A stretch of DNA of 64,000 nucleotides from Madurella fahalii. Taxonomy: Eukaryota > Ascomycota > Sordariomycetes > Sordariales. The notes beneath the pieces were generated by a model. That model saw nothing but the letters and a program-made list of their open reading frames with translations, was not told the origin of the DNA and ran no database searches. The translations under genes were made by a program, and so were the position numbers. Every line of letters begins with the position of its first letter. Within the stretch, counting starts at the first letter, position 1. Positions 35,930-47,994 of this stretch are shown piece after piece. The DNA is taken from positions 3,844,001 through 3,908,000 of the forward strand of contig CM056876.1 in the NCBI GenBank assembly GCA_029876055.1. Reading direction: 5' to 3'.

Positions 35930-38900
35930 ATGGACTGCCTCATCACCGATCAAACTTGGGGCCCATGGGCCGGGCCTTCGTGTCGGGGTGGCCTAGATTT
36001 CACCCTCGTCTTCGAGGAGTCTATCCTATCCATGCTGCCTGCGGCACTACTCGTCGTTGCGGCAGCGCTTCAGGTGGCTTTCCTTTATGGGCGGCCGCGA
36101 CAAACCGCTAACGGGCTTCTTTTGCCGGTAAAACTGGTGGGTGATGCGCAATATCCACAAACGCCTCAGAAATTGATGCTTAATGTTCCGATAGGTCTTG
36201 ATAACCGTCTTGGGTCTCTTAAAACTGGGAGTTCTGATGTTGTGGGCGCTCCCGGGCACAACAGCTCCTAGAACGAAACTGACGCTGGCGGCGGCAGCAC
36301 TGAACCTTTTCATCGTGTTCCCGCTGCTGGTTCTCAGCTACTTTGAGCATGTCTTTCGCGTGGCGCCGAGCTTCATCATTGAGCTGTATATGCTGCTGAC
36401 GGTCCTCTTCGATGTCGTCCGACTCCGGACTTTGTGGCTCATGCCTCCGTCTGCCCATGTTTCACTCGCTGCCGGTGAGACAGCCACTCTCGCGGTGAAG
36501 GTTGCGCTGGTACTGGCGGAGGCGGCAAGAAAGGACAGCCTTCTCCTCCCGGATTCCAAGGAGAAATTTTCGACCGAACAGCTGGCTGGGTTATATGGGC
36601 ACTCGCTGTTCTTCTGGCTAGGAAGCACACTCTGGAATGGTACGTTAACGGCTTTTCTTTCCCGCCAAAAATGGCTCTAAGTGAACGATTGTGTAGACTA
36701 ACATACCCAGGTTTCACCCGCTACCTCGTTCCTTCGGACCTTTCTGGTCCCCGCGATGATGTATCCGCTGAGTTCATGCGGGACAACTTCCGGGCACACT
36801 GGTTGCACAACCCCAACAAATCCGGAAAAACAGCTCTTTTCTCGACACTGTTCAAATCTATGCCAGCCAAGTTTCTCATCCCTGTGGTCCCACGCGCGAC
36901 GATTGTGGCTCTCACGCTTACTCAGCCGATGTTGCTGGAGCGCATGCTCACCTTCGTCCAGGGAGGCCAAGCGGACATCTACGAACAGCGGATGGATGTT
37001 GGCTACGCCTTGATCGGTGCATTTGCCGTTCTATACACGCTGATGGCGCTCTTCAATGCCTGGTACGCCCATGCGTGCAACAAACTGGCGCTTGAGATGC
37101 GCAGTCAGTTGATCGACTCCTGCTATCGACAGTTGTTGAAGCTGAGACTGGCTGCATTGGACTCCGGAAATGCCGCAACGCTCATCAATGTGGATATGCA
37201 GCATATCATGGAAGGATGCAAAATCCTTCACGATATCTGGGCGAGCGTCATCACCGTCGCTGTTGCCGTCTATTTGTTATACCGCAAGATCCAGCTCGCG
37301 TAAGTTGTTCCTCCAGGTACTTCACTTCACAACGGTTGCTTATCCGTTATTCTCGCTGCTAGGTTTATCGCGCCGCTTCTTTGCACTCTTGGTAAGTAAT
37401 CTCCAATGCTCGTACAATCTTGAAACAAGCTAACGGGACTCCCACTCCCTTAAATAGTCATGACACTTTTGGCTGGCATTTGCAGTGCGCCTTTGGGCCC
37501 ACGACAAATGGCCTGGCTCGCTGCAACCGAGAGCCGCGTCAAATCTACCATGTCCATGATAGCGGGCTTTAAGGAGGTAAAAATGCTCGGCATTTCGCCG
37601 GATTACATGCAGAGCCTTCAGAAGTTGCGTTTGACCGAGGTTGAATTGGGCCGGTAAGTTAACAGACATCCTCTGCTCTTACGTTTTTGGGGGATATCAG
37701 CTGATAGATTGCAGGCGTTTCCGACGGATATTGTCCATCATCATCACTCTTTGTAAGTTGGTCCCCAGCCACCTGGTGCCATAAATTTAACAACATGACT
37801 CAAGCGGCTGCGTCAACTGAGCTCTCGATCCTCGTCGCGTTCGGCGGTTTCGCCATCATCAGCAAGGTCTACGGCACACCTCTCACCTTCCAGACCCTTT
37901 TCGCCTCGTTGGCACTCCTGCGTATTGCCTTAGATCCGCTCTTCCTTCTTATTCAGGGAACTCCGGCCCTAGTATCCATGTTCAAGTGCCTCGGACGCGT
38001 CCAGGACCTGCTTAATGACGAAAGGGTGCTCGGCTACGGCGACAAGCCGTTTCCCGGCTCCGATAGATCGTCTTCAAGCTCTTTCGCAATCAAGCAGAAC
38101 GTCGTCACCATGGAACAATTTACAGCCTTTTTCCCTCATGGGCCTGGGCTGCCAACAGTCAATTCTCCGTACAGTTCGACATCCGAGCTGGTTGAGATTT
38201 CCGATGCCGCGTTCTGCTGGAAAGGCCGCGAAGCGGCGCCGGCGCTGTATGTCATGTCGCTGGAGATTAAGCCGCGCTCGTTCACAGCGGTTATTGGACC
38301 GTACGTATTTGAACACCCCATCCTCCGCACAACAGACATGACATGTGAGTACTAACGGTGACATCAGAGTGGGCTCCGGGAAGTCGACACTCCTCAAGGC
38401 AATCCTTGGAGAGATCGAAAACATCACTGGAACTCGACGAATGCGCCGGGGCATCAGAGTTGCATTCTGCGATCAAGAACCTTGGCTCCTTGACCAGAGC
38501 CTCAAAGAGAACATCGTCGGCTCTTTGCCATTTGACCCAGAATGGTACGGCAGAGTGATTGATGCATGTGCCTTGGCTCAGGACATCGAAGGGCTCGCAA
38601 AGAGGGACGACACCGGAGTTGGGAGTGGCGGATCAGCCCTGAGTGGAGGACAACGTAGTCGAGTGGTGGGTTACCCCTGCATCGAATCGTCACTGTTGAG
38701 ATCTAACGGTCGCAGGCCCTGGCTCGTGCCGTCTATGGCAAGCCCGACCTCCTTCTGATGGACGACATATTCAGTGGCCTTGACCGAAAGTCTGCAACGC
38801 ATATCTTCTCGGCGGTTTTCTCCGAGAACGGCCTCATTGCGAAGCTTCAATGCGCTGCGGTTCTAGTCACTCACGCCAGTAAGCTTTCTTCACCCCTTTA

Positions 38901-41523
38901 CTAGTCCTGTGCCACACGTGCTAACACCTCACCTCCGCAAAGCTCAATTCCTCCCCCGGTTTGACACGATTCTGATGGTCAGCAACGGCATGATCGCCCA
39001 CCGAGGCACGTACGACGAGCTTCTCGTCAGTGGCGTACTCGATGATCAGATTCTCACGCGTGTCGCCGCGCCAAAAGCGTCTGACAACGCGGCTGACGCC
39101 GTCGAAGTCACCAGTGACGGCAAGGTCGTCCTAAAGAACGCCACCCTTGACAAGGAAGAGAACGAGGCTAGTCGCGCTCCGTCTGAGTGGGGCGTCTATT
39201 CCTACTTCCTCAAATCCTGTGGAGTTGCCGGAATATCGTTGTTCTTTGTTCTCGCGGCTGTTTTGGCTGGTGAAAGGTCATTTGAAAGTGAGTTGCCGTT
39301 CCGTCAGTGGGAGAAAGGCAGGAGGCTGACAACTAGGCCTTAGCTGTTTGGCTTAAGATGTGGGCTGAGGGCGACCAGACGGCACTGGGATACTATATGG
39401 GTGTTCTTACCGCTCTCATCGTTGGGGGGGTCACTCTCCTTGGCGGCATCTGCGTGTAAGTGTCGACGATCTCAGATTATGGCGTAATCACGGATACTGA
39501 TTGCAGGCGCTCCTAGGTTTTTCTTCGATGTCCTGCTCCCTACCTCATCCTTACGGTTGTATTTTGGTCAACTAGAGACCTTGATGAGGTAAATCTTTTC
39601 CAACCCTTAAGCCGGGAGTACGAGATGCTAACTACAACAAGGGCCTCAATCTCATATGTCGTTTCAGTCGGGTCCAACACGATTGCAAACAGGCAAGTCC
39701 CTTAGCTGTGGGTGTAGAATTGCGCTGCACATCTTGCTAACCATCTGACAGGTTTATCCAAGACATCATGCTCATTGACGATGAGCTACCCATGGCATTG
39801 GTGAACACCACCACCGGTAAGTAGACATACTGCTGCATTGGTACGCTCCAGGACTAACATGAGCATCAAGCCTTCTTTGGTGTGTGTGCCGAGACGGTCA
39901 TCGTCATGATTTCCTCCAAATACGTATCTATCTCGGTCCCCGTTCTCATCGGCATCTTGTGGATTATCCAAAAATTCTACCTCCGAACGTCTAAACAGCT
40001 GCGTCTTATGGACATTGAGGCCAAGGCTCCGCTATCCGCGTTTCTGTTGGAAACGCTCCAGGGCATTGTCTCCGTCAGAGCTTTTGACCGTACCGACGAG
40101 TTTGCCTCCCGAAATACGAAGCTGCTGAATTACTCTCAGCGCGCGGCATACATGCTGCTTTCCGTCCAGGTCTGGCTCAAGATGATCCTGGATTTCGTGG
40201 TCACTCTGCTCGCGATTCTCGTCACGACTCTGGCTGTGACGTTCCGCTCGTCGCAGTCGTTGGGATTCCTCGGTCTCGCGCTCGTGAACTTGGTAAGACG
40301 CCGACGTTTTCTTCATTCGAAAGTCGCTGATACCTTCTAGATCTCTCTCAGTACCAGTTTCAAGTACCTCATCACGTTTTGGGCGAACCTCGAGACGTCC
40401 ATCGGTGCTGTTGCCCGTATCAGGCGGTTCAATCACGATGTCGAGCCTGAAGAGAAACACGCACTTCCCTCACCGCACCTCAACTGGCCCGACCGCGGAG
40501 GGATTGAGCTGCAGCATGTGTCGGCTACCTACAGGTGGGTTCAAGCCGTTAATTCGCGGAATTTGTGTAGTGCTGGTGACCGACAGTTGCCAATAGCCCG
40601 GATTTGCCCCCCGCTGTCTACGACATCAGCTTGTACATCGCCCCTGGGAGTAAGGTAGCTGTCTGCGGCCGAAGCGGAAGGTAAGCGTCTCTCCCTATCC
40701 CTCTTCCTCAACCTCCTTACTCACAAACTCCAGCGGAAAATCTTCCCTCTTAGCCGCCCTTCTCCGCTGCCTGGACCTAAACTCCGGCACCATCATCATC
40801 GACGGCCAAGACATCAGCCGCATCTCGCGCGACGCTCTGCGCAAGCGCATCATGACGCTGCCCCAAAAGTCCCTTTTCATCCACGACTCGATCCGCGCCA
40901 ACATGCTCCTCTGGGACGACGCGTCGGCCAAGTCATGCCGCTCCGCGGAGGAAACCGACGCGCTGATCGAGTCGCTCCTCCGCAAGGTCGGCATATGGGA
41001 CGCGCTCTTCACCCGGAAGCCGTCTCCCTCGTCCTCGTCCTCTTCCTCCTCCGCCTCGTCCGTCAGGGAGGGATCGTCCACGTCCTCGTCCTCGGCGTCC
41101 ACCACGAACTCGGCGGAGAAGGGAGGCGGCGCCTCGCCCGGCAAAGAAGAAGAGACGAAAGAAGAGGAGCCGGTCACGCTGGATTCCCCGCTCAACCCCC
41201 AATCCCGCCTCTCCACGGGGCAGCAGCAGCTGTTTTGTCTGGCGAGGGCGCTCCTCCAGCGCGGCAACTCGCAGATTGTCTTGATGGACGAGTTTACCAG
41301 CAGCATGGATCACGAGACGGAGATGTTGGTGAGGGAGATTGTGGCGCGGGACTTGCGCGGGAAGACGGTCATTGAGGTGCTGCATCGGCTGGAGCATATT
41401 CTGGACTTTGACCTAGTAGTAGTGCTCGATAAGGGGCGGGTTGCGGAGGCCGGGCATCCGGAGGATTTGTTGCAGAATGAGGAGGGGTTGTTGAGGGATT
41501 TGTATCAGAGTATGAGGGGTTGA
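35930..41523 (+). CDS. ABCC-type (MRP-like) full ABC transporter
   Basis: ATP-driven membrane exporter, about 1,400 residues, more than a dozen exons. Early exons: 35930-36136, 36195-36639, 36711-37299, 37363-37391, 37458-37653, 37715-37752; the last runs from about 40733 to 41523. Residues 1-220 form a TMD0 with about five helices, the hallmark of ABCC proteins. TMD1 includes ATIVALTLTQPMLLERML. NBD1 has Walker A GPVGSGKST (interrupted by an intron), signature LSGGQRSR and Walker B LLLMDDIFSGLD, with Asp at the catalytic position as usual for ABCC NBD1. TMD2 is spread over several small exons (39350-40340). NBD2 has GRSGSGKSS, signature LSTGQQQ, Walker B IVLMDEFTSSMD with catalytic Glu, and His in VLHRLEHI. 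An unusual Ser/Glu-rich insert of about 50 residues precedes the NBD2 signature. Divergent from the NRPS, it is a good candidate for product export or self-protection. Confidence 0.9.
39693..39751 (+). other. GC-AG intron in the ABC transporter gene
   Basis: The donor is AG|GCAAGT and the acceptor CTGACAG|G. Using it joins SNTIANR to FIQDIMLIDDELP, exactly the ABCC core sequence. No GT donor gives this join. Confidence 0.75.
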
Positions 41524-42614
41524 TTGGGACTACCTCGGGGGAGGGGGGTTGAGGAGGTGGTTGCAAGATTTGTGAGATGTTTTTGAGAAACCTTTCGGTT
41601 GCGACTCGGCCGCGGGAGGGGCCGAAAAAGCGGACGTGCTCGGAACAACCGGAGTGGTAGTACGGATTTGCTGGGCTGAGGACTGGGATCATTTCGCAGT
41701 TTGGTATGACAACAACACTTCTTTATATCCCCATGGCGTGGTAGGACGGTAAATTCTTACTATTCGTGCTGTTCTCGATTAAATCTGTTCTTCATTGCTA
41801 CACCTTGTTGCCGGTATTGCACATTCTACCCGCGACAGGCACAGCTAGGTCTGAGTATAACGATCTTGTGTTATTTTATCGGTATGCCCAGGTTCTCTTT
41901 ATATTATTTGTCCAATGAAATCATAGGGCCCATACGAGCTGCCCTTCGGAGCAGTTTCTAGGACACAGCCTTCATTTTCCGACTTGAGTGTAGTTCAGGG
42001 AGGCCATTTCGGCCCGGGTATTGTATTGTGTAGATTGTTGAGTATAATAATTCCCATGTCGCTCAATGCCATAGGGGGAAAAATAAGGAGGAAAGGAAAA
42101 TGAAAAAGAAAATCTCGACGTTTCCAAAGATCAATTGCTGGCCTACCGATATACTTAACGCCCTACGACACGTATCTTGAACCTCATCTTTGAAACCATT
42201 AACTCGCGATATATGGTAGACATCTAAGTTATCCCTTCACCTTGCCAAAACGTAGGTTAGGGAAGCGATCCTCCTATCCATGCTAAAATGATGCAGAAGA
42301 GGGGGGACAAATACAGCTAAGTGTCGGGCGGGCATGGCCAGGCAAGTACAAGGATAAGTTTCTGCAGCTTAAAGGTCAAATAACATGTGCTGATGGAGCT
42401 CTCGTATCGGAGAGAGAGATTTTTGCACGCAAAAGAGTCCACAAATTGAGCGAGCAATAAGTTGCAAAAAGGTGCGGAATTGGATGTCCTGTCTAAGGAT
42501 CAATGGTTTAGACAGCGCTCCTTGAGGTGCAAAAATAAATTAAGTCCTCCGCCGCAGGATCGAACTCCCAAGGCGTCACGCCACCCCTTCTACAACCTGC
42601 CGGGGGAAAAAAAC
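41524..42614. other. Intergenic, ABC transporter 3' flank
   Basis: No gene seen. AT-richer stretches after 41700 and no domain-like ORF. Confidence 0.5.
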
Positions 42615-42784
42615 TGTCACGCGCACAGGAGCTCAGCAGAGGGCGTGGGAAGTGCGTGGAAAGGCTGAAGTCTCTGAAGATCTATCTACTGCAATAGGAG
42701 ACTGAAGAACTGGCTTAAATACACAAAGTAAATAGTCTGGGCGAGCTCACATGATGAGCTGCTGAGGCGGTTTCCAGCGCGACA
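42615..42784. repeat. Short dispersed repeat, copy 1 (170 bp)
   Basis: Begins TGTCACGCG and ends CAGCGCGACA. The same sequence recurs at 52767-52965 with a few substitutions, mostly transitions. It lacks a 30-bp hairpin segment present in copy 2. The ends are weakly inverted (TGTC...GACA), so it may be a MITE or a fragment of a larger element. No target duplication is evident. Confidence 0.75.
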
Positions 42785-45690
42785 AAAACCGATATTGCCA
42801 CTGCCAAGCCACTAAGAACGCCTGCAACTGAAGCTTTGGTATACAATATATCAGTGCAAGAAGGTTGGCATGTTAATGGTTTACTGTAACAGGGCCCTCA
42901 GGGGGCGGAAGGGAGCCCATACCCTTCGAAAGAAAGTCACTTCGCATAGAAATTACTAGAATAGTGACATCATATTCGAATTATATAGGTGGGTTGGCTC
43001 GGTGGAGCTGTTGCCCTGGGAGGCATATGTCGATCGTTAAGGTTCCATGCATTGTGGAGTCGTTTTACGGTTGGCACCCCACTTGAATCGTCCAAAATGG
43101 GTTAGCCCACTGCATGTCGACAAACCTGGAAGTGGCCCGCGGCGGCTGATGCACCAAGTCGTTCGGTATGATAATCCGCCGGCGGAGGGCTATGCAGCGT
43201 TGCCTTCCTAGTCCGGAATTGGCGGTTGATACCCAGGAGTATACTTCAATCTTGATAGACACTTCCATGCTTGTGCCACCAACTCCGCCCCAGCCGAATT
43301 AACTTGAGTAAGGTACTTCCACTCATCTCACCAAGCTCATTTTGCACCAGCTCACTCCGGAATCCTTGGAATTGGCCGCCTTTCCCGCATCTACGGGATG
43401 GGGATAAATTGTGCCATTGCCCTCCATGTCGGAATCACAGCTACCGTCTGTTCCTTGACTTTTGTCTCGTTCATCATTCGTGTTTCCTGAGAGACATTGC
43501 CAATTTACCATTTTGAGTTCAGGTACACTACTATCTCCACCACTCTATTCGTTTATAAACATGGACTCTCCACCGTCATCAACAGGAGGGAGTGCAAGCA
43601 GTCCAACCCCCCGACATGGCAGCGCTCCTACAAACGACCCAGACGTTTGGTCAGGTCCTGCCACACGAGCGAGTTCAGGCGGTCATCCACAACCCAGCCT
43701 CAAGGTTCGCTTGCTTTTACATTCCTCCACCCATTCTAACCCTATTTACATACCACCTTGAGAAATTGGTTTCGGCCATGGCTTGCCACTCTTTGACGTC
43801 TGCCGTCACGCGGTGATAGAAACCACCGCGTTGACGAACCCAACGGGGTGTTACTATATCATCTTCGTCATGCTATCGGCATCACGACATCCAAGTGGGT
43901 GTTCGCTGATAGTGCTAAGGCACTACCATCAGACCTGAGTATCAACGGGACAGACAGCATGACTGGTCCAGCACTTTTCTCGATTTCCTATTCCCTCGAG
44001 CACTTTACACTCTACCTTCTATAATGCCCATCATTGGCACGCTTCATCCTTGGAGGTTTTACCACGGCTGACCACACGTCGACACGAACAGATGCTCCAG
44101 TACCAAGCCTTCAGCAACAATCATTACAGCCCGCTCACTCGGTGGCTAGACGAGAGCCGTAAAGATAGTCCTTGGAACCCACATGTGGCCGGTACCTCGA
44201 AGGTGGAATGAACATGAGTGACGGTGGGTTCGGTTGCGAGCCGTGGCCATAGTGCCTTAGAACATGAGGTTCGGCGCCTAAATGCTACATGGGCAACCGT
44301 ATACATGTAACTTACTTCAACAACAAAGATTTGGAAACGCGCATTGGCCCGCCATTCCAGTAGGAGGCATTCACCCTATGATCATTTGGACTTTACGCAG
44401 GGCCTTAAACCGTGACCCCGAAACCATTCTCATAGACTTGATTCCTTATTCGGTTCAGACGCGAACCTCCAAGCCGCTGTAAGAGCGATCGCATCATTTC
44501 GCTTCCAGTTCTGACATCGGACAGTTAGCCCAAATCTAGGACATCTACCGTGTAGCGTGAAGATGGTAAGCATTGAATTAGGGAAAGCTGTTCCCAGAGG
44601 ACAGGGTCCCCCTGATCAGAAGGCCATATTTACTTGGATAGCGCCCCGAAGACTGGAACTTGCTGTAGGCCCATTTTTCTTTGCACCCTAAGTAGGGCCG
44701 TCCTGGCCATTGCTCATTAGATAGGACCATCGATCTAGCACTCTGTTCCATACCCGTTGCAGGCTCAAGTGACGAGCTTTCTTTGTCTACAAAGCGATCT
44801 CCCTCTGACCAGAAGGATCTCTCTCCGCACATACTGTTTTGACCTTGTTTAGGTTGCACGGACCCAATTTGTGATGGTGTCACCTGGCAGTAGAAAGTCC
44901 AGTACATCCTGTCTTGGGTAAAGCGGTGTAAGAAAAACAATAGTAGATTACTAGATATTACTCCTATTAAGAATATCTAGCTATAACTTAAAGGCTATGT
45001 AGAAATACAATATCCTAGAGGTGATATCCAGAACGTGGGGCTATAGGAGTTATAGAAGATAATCAAAGCTACTTAGAAGGCAGTTCCACAAAAAAAACTT
45101 TTCTACAGCAACTTACGGCATACTCAGAAGGCTGCAAATATGTATAGAGGCAAGCAGAGCTACAATAAACCACTGATATTTGGCCTTCATTTTTCCCTAT
45201 GTATTATTTGGATTAGTGGCTTGGCTAGCAGCTCAGCTGGCTTAGCCAGGTATGGCAAAGGTGTAGCCAGACGAAAGGATCAATCCTTCGAGCGCTTATC
45301 GATAGCCTTATCGATAGACATAAGTCTAACTATACTCGGCTAGCCTATAGTAGACCTTGGATCTAGAAACCGGGGTTTGGTTCCTCCAAGCTCGCTCTCC
45401 ACAGTGCACCAAACCGGGCCCCGAACATCGCCGGTGACACCCAGCACCCGCTTTGCGCGAATTGGAGCCTTTTATGAACCGAACTTTGTTATGTTACCGG
45501 ACTGCATGAACATAACGATCACTCCTTGGACATTTCCGCCGCCCAGTTCTTTGCACAGTCATCTCCCAAATCGACACCAGTCCTCCCTCCCAAGTCTTCA
45601 AAATCACATTTCGTGGACGCAAACCATGCTGGGTCTTCCACGCGCGTGCGGCGTGCATGGACTGCCGCCGCATTATGGTCCTGTGCATTA
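42785..45690. other. Gene-poor region with RIP-like AT-rich stretch
   Basis: No supported gene. A short plus-strand ORF from 43561 (MDSPPSSTGGSASSP) has no recognisable continuation. About 44940-45360 is unusually rich in TA dinucleotides and TAG/TAA triplets in every frame, as in RIP-degraded repeats. Confidence 0.45.
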
Positions 45691-47552
45691 ACGTACATTA
45701 TCAGCGAGTGACCCATAGCAGCGAGTGACCTACCCCCCACCACCTTGCCTACTACCACCATCAATTCCAACACAACAATACTAGGAACCCACGATAATCA
45801 TATCAGAAACAGTTGAATCAGATGCTTCTGCAACCTCCTGGTAAGTGCGCACGTTATGGCCAGGCTTGCCGCACATACCACAGCACCGAACCTTCGTACG
45901 ACCCTCCCATACACTACCACTATCTTGCTCCTTTTCTTGCGCCACCTCCCCAACCACGGCCTCTTAACCTACTAGATCCTTTATATCTTTTACTGCAAGT
46001 GATCCTCCAAGCTGCACGCGTGTTCTTTTAGCTCTCCGACGCTTGCTTAATGCCTCGTTGGCCTTGCGGAGCGCGGAGTTCTCTATCTGAAGAAGGGCCA
46101 CCTGGTGCATCACAGCTATTGTACTCTTAGTAAGCTGGTCTACAGCAGCTAATATCGAGGTTGGGAAGCTATTCTGATGGTTGGAAATACGAGTCTTAAT
46201 GAGCGTTGACTGCGATTCGGCTTCGCGGGGGTTGTGCGGTGTCTGGAAGACCTAAGGTTGTGCAGTACCAGGCCGTGAGGTCGGGGGTGTTGGCGTATGA
46301 AGCTTGATATCCAGTTTAGAAAGTACCCTCTCTGGATCGTACGGCATAAGGCCGGCCCCTATAAAGCCGCCCTGAATATTTCTCTTGGTAATAGAGGTAA
46401 AGAAAGCCTCGCGAAAGGCGCAGAGGAACTCGAGTTTGCTAACGTGGTTGATATGTATATGCATTATATCTTCAATCTGGCGACTATACGCCTGCTTCAG
46501 CGGTCCAAAGCAGCTAACATCAAGTGGCTGTAGGAGGTATGAAGAATGCGGAGGTATATAGAGCGTGATAATATTGTTCTTCTGGTAGTAGAGCTCGAAT
46601 TCGGTCGAGTAGTGGCTTTCGTAGCCGTCGAGGATCAATAACCGGTATTTGCCCTTTATCCGAGACGCTGTATAGTAGTCGAAGTGCTTGATCTAATCTA
46701 GTCCTACCGTATTGGTAGTCCAGCTATTATCGGTTGTTGCGATACGCTAGTCGGCTGGGAGGTCGTACTCGGTATACCAGTTAGCGAGGTGGTATTGCGC
46801 GGCTAAGATGATGAACGGAGGGATAGCCTAGCCAAGGGTATTGACTCCTTGGATAACCGTTGCCTATTCGCGGTTGCCAGGCTGAGCCAGCTTTGCCTTG
46901 CTACAGCTATCGGAGGTTGTAACTACTATACCCGCGAAGATGATGCCTATTATAAACCTAGTCTCATCGAAGTTATAGATATCGTCATCTACGATACTAT
47001 ATTTGGCCTTAACGTTCCGTATAAGGGCAAACTACTTGCTAATGACTTTCGGATCCTCGTATTTGGCCCTCTGGTAGTCGTACCGACATGTCCAACGCGT
47101 ACGAAGCTCTGGCTGGCGTTTGACAAACCGATATGCCCAGAGCTTGCCAACAGGGGGCGCGTCGCGTACGCGTAGCAGTTGGTTGGCCATATCTTCTACA
47201 CTATATAGTCTCGGCGGAAATGCATGTGCAGATAGTTCAATTATATACTGAACTATTGCCTTCTCTTCCAGATCTGTGAGCTTACGCGAGTTGGGCGTAG
47301 TGTCGTGTCGTGCAGGCTTGCCGGCGCGTCGGCGGGCTAGAGTCTTCCGGTCGACCTTATAAATCTTAGCTGCGGCTCGTTCGCTTAGATTCTTATCGTT
47401 TTGAAGAGCTTGGAGGGCCAAGATTATCCTAGCTTCTTTTGACGAAGAAGGCATCTTGGATGGTAGAGAAATGTATTGTTGAGTGTAGAGGTGTCGCGTC
47501 GTGTAGAAAGTGGGTCACTCGCTGATATGGGTCACTCGCTGATAATGTACGT
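45691..47552 (-). mobile_element. Fot1/pogo-type DNA transposon, RIP-inactivated
   Basis: A 1862-bp element bounded by near-perfect terminal inverted repeats of about 43 bp. The left end starts ACGTACATTATCAGC and the right end finishes with its complement GCTGATAATGTACGT. It is flanked by TA on both sides (45689-45690 and 47553-47554), the Tc1/mariner/pogo target duplication. Each repeat holds two tandem copies of a CAGCGAGTGACC unit. The single transposase gene on the minus strand is disrupted. Confidence 0.92.
45790..47454 (-). pseudogene. Pogo/Fot1-like transposase pseudogene
   Basis: The N-terminus (from the ATG at 47454) has the helix-turn-helix DNA-binding part (ERAAAKIYKVDRKTLARRR) and the CENP-B-like second half (YIIELSAHAFPPRL). 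The DDE core follows (DDDIYNFDET; TTDNSWTTN; ILDGYESH). The C-terminus has a coiled segment and a zinc-knuckle remnant (CGMCGKPGHNVRTY, last Cys lost). At least seven in-frame stops occur. Five are TAG where relatives have Trp (47033 region, 46864, 46828, 46747, 46693) and two fit Gln-to-stop (about 46252 and 45968). All are CpA-to-TpA changes on one strand, the RIP signature. Not functional. Confidence 0.9.
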
Positions 47553-47994
47553 TACCTTTTGCCATGTTGTTGAAGTTAGCCTATTGCCCCGATGCTTACT
47601 CCGAGTTATTGCGCAAGCGCAAAACTGGCGTGCGCGGAAAGTGATGGGCGCAAAGAACACCCAGGGGTTGATGGGCGCAGTAACGCGCGGACAGGTTTGT
47701 AGGCGCAAAAACGTGCAGACGCAAAAAAGTGCAGGCGCAAATTGGGTCTGCATTGTTGTCATTGGGGAAGGGGGGGTCACCCAGGCTCCTGCAGAAACGC
47801 GATAGTAACACAGGGCATTCACGATCTGCAGTTGTTCAAGATTCAACAGCCGACTTATGGATTGAGTCTGCCTTCACGAATATATTTGTTTGAACAAGCC
47901 GATATCTATAAATGCTATCTGAGCTGTACCTATTCTCAACCCTCTCCTCAAAACTTTGACTCTACGACCAAAACTATCGTTACCTCTCTTGAAA
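47553..47994. other. Intergenic, with scattered GCGCAAA motifs
   Basis: Upstream region of the zinc-finger gene. From about 47610 to 47745, the heptamer GCGCAAA and one-base variants occur several times. No gene. Confidence 0.45.

Noticed and set aside
42545..42600. Possible tRNA B box (GAGTTCGATCC on the minus strand)
   Set aside because: No matching T stem, and the candidate A box is far too close.
46849..47175. 108-codon plus-strand ORF
   Set aside because: Antisense of the pogo transposase; open because RIP removed stop complements on this strand.
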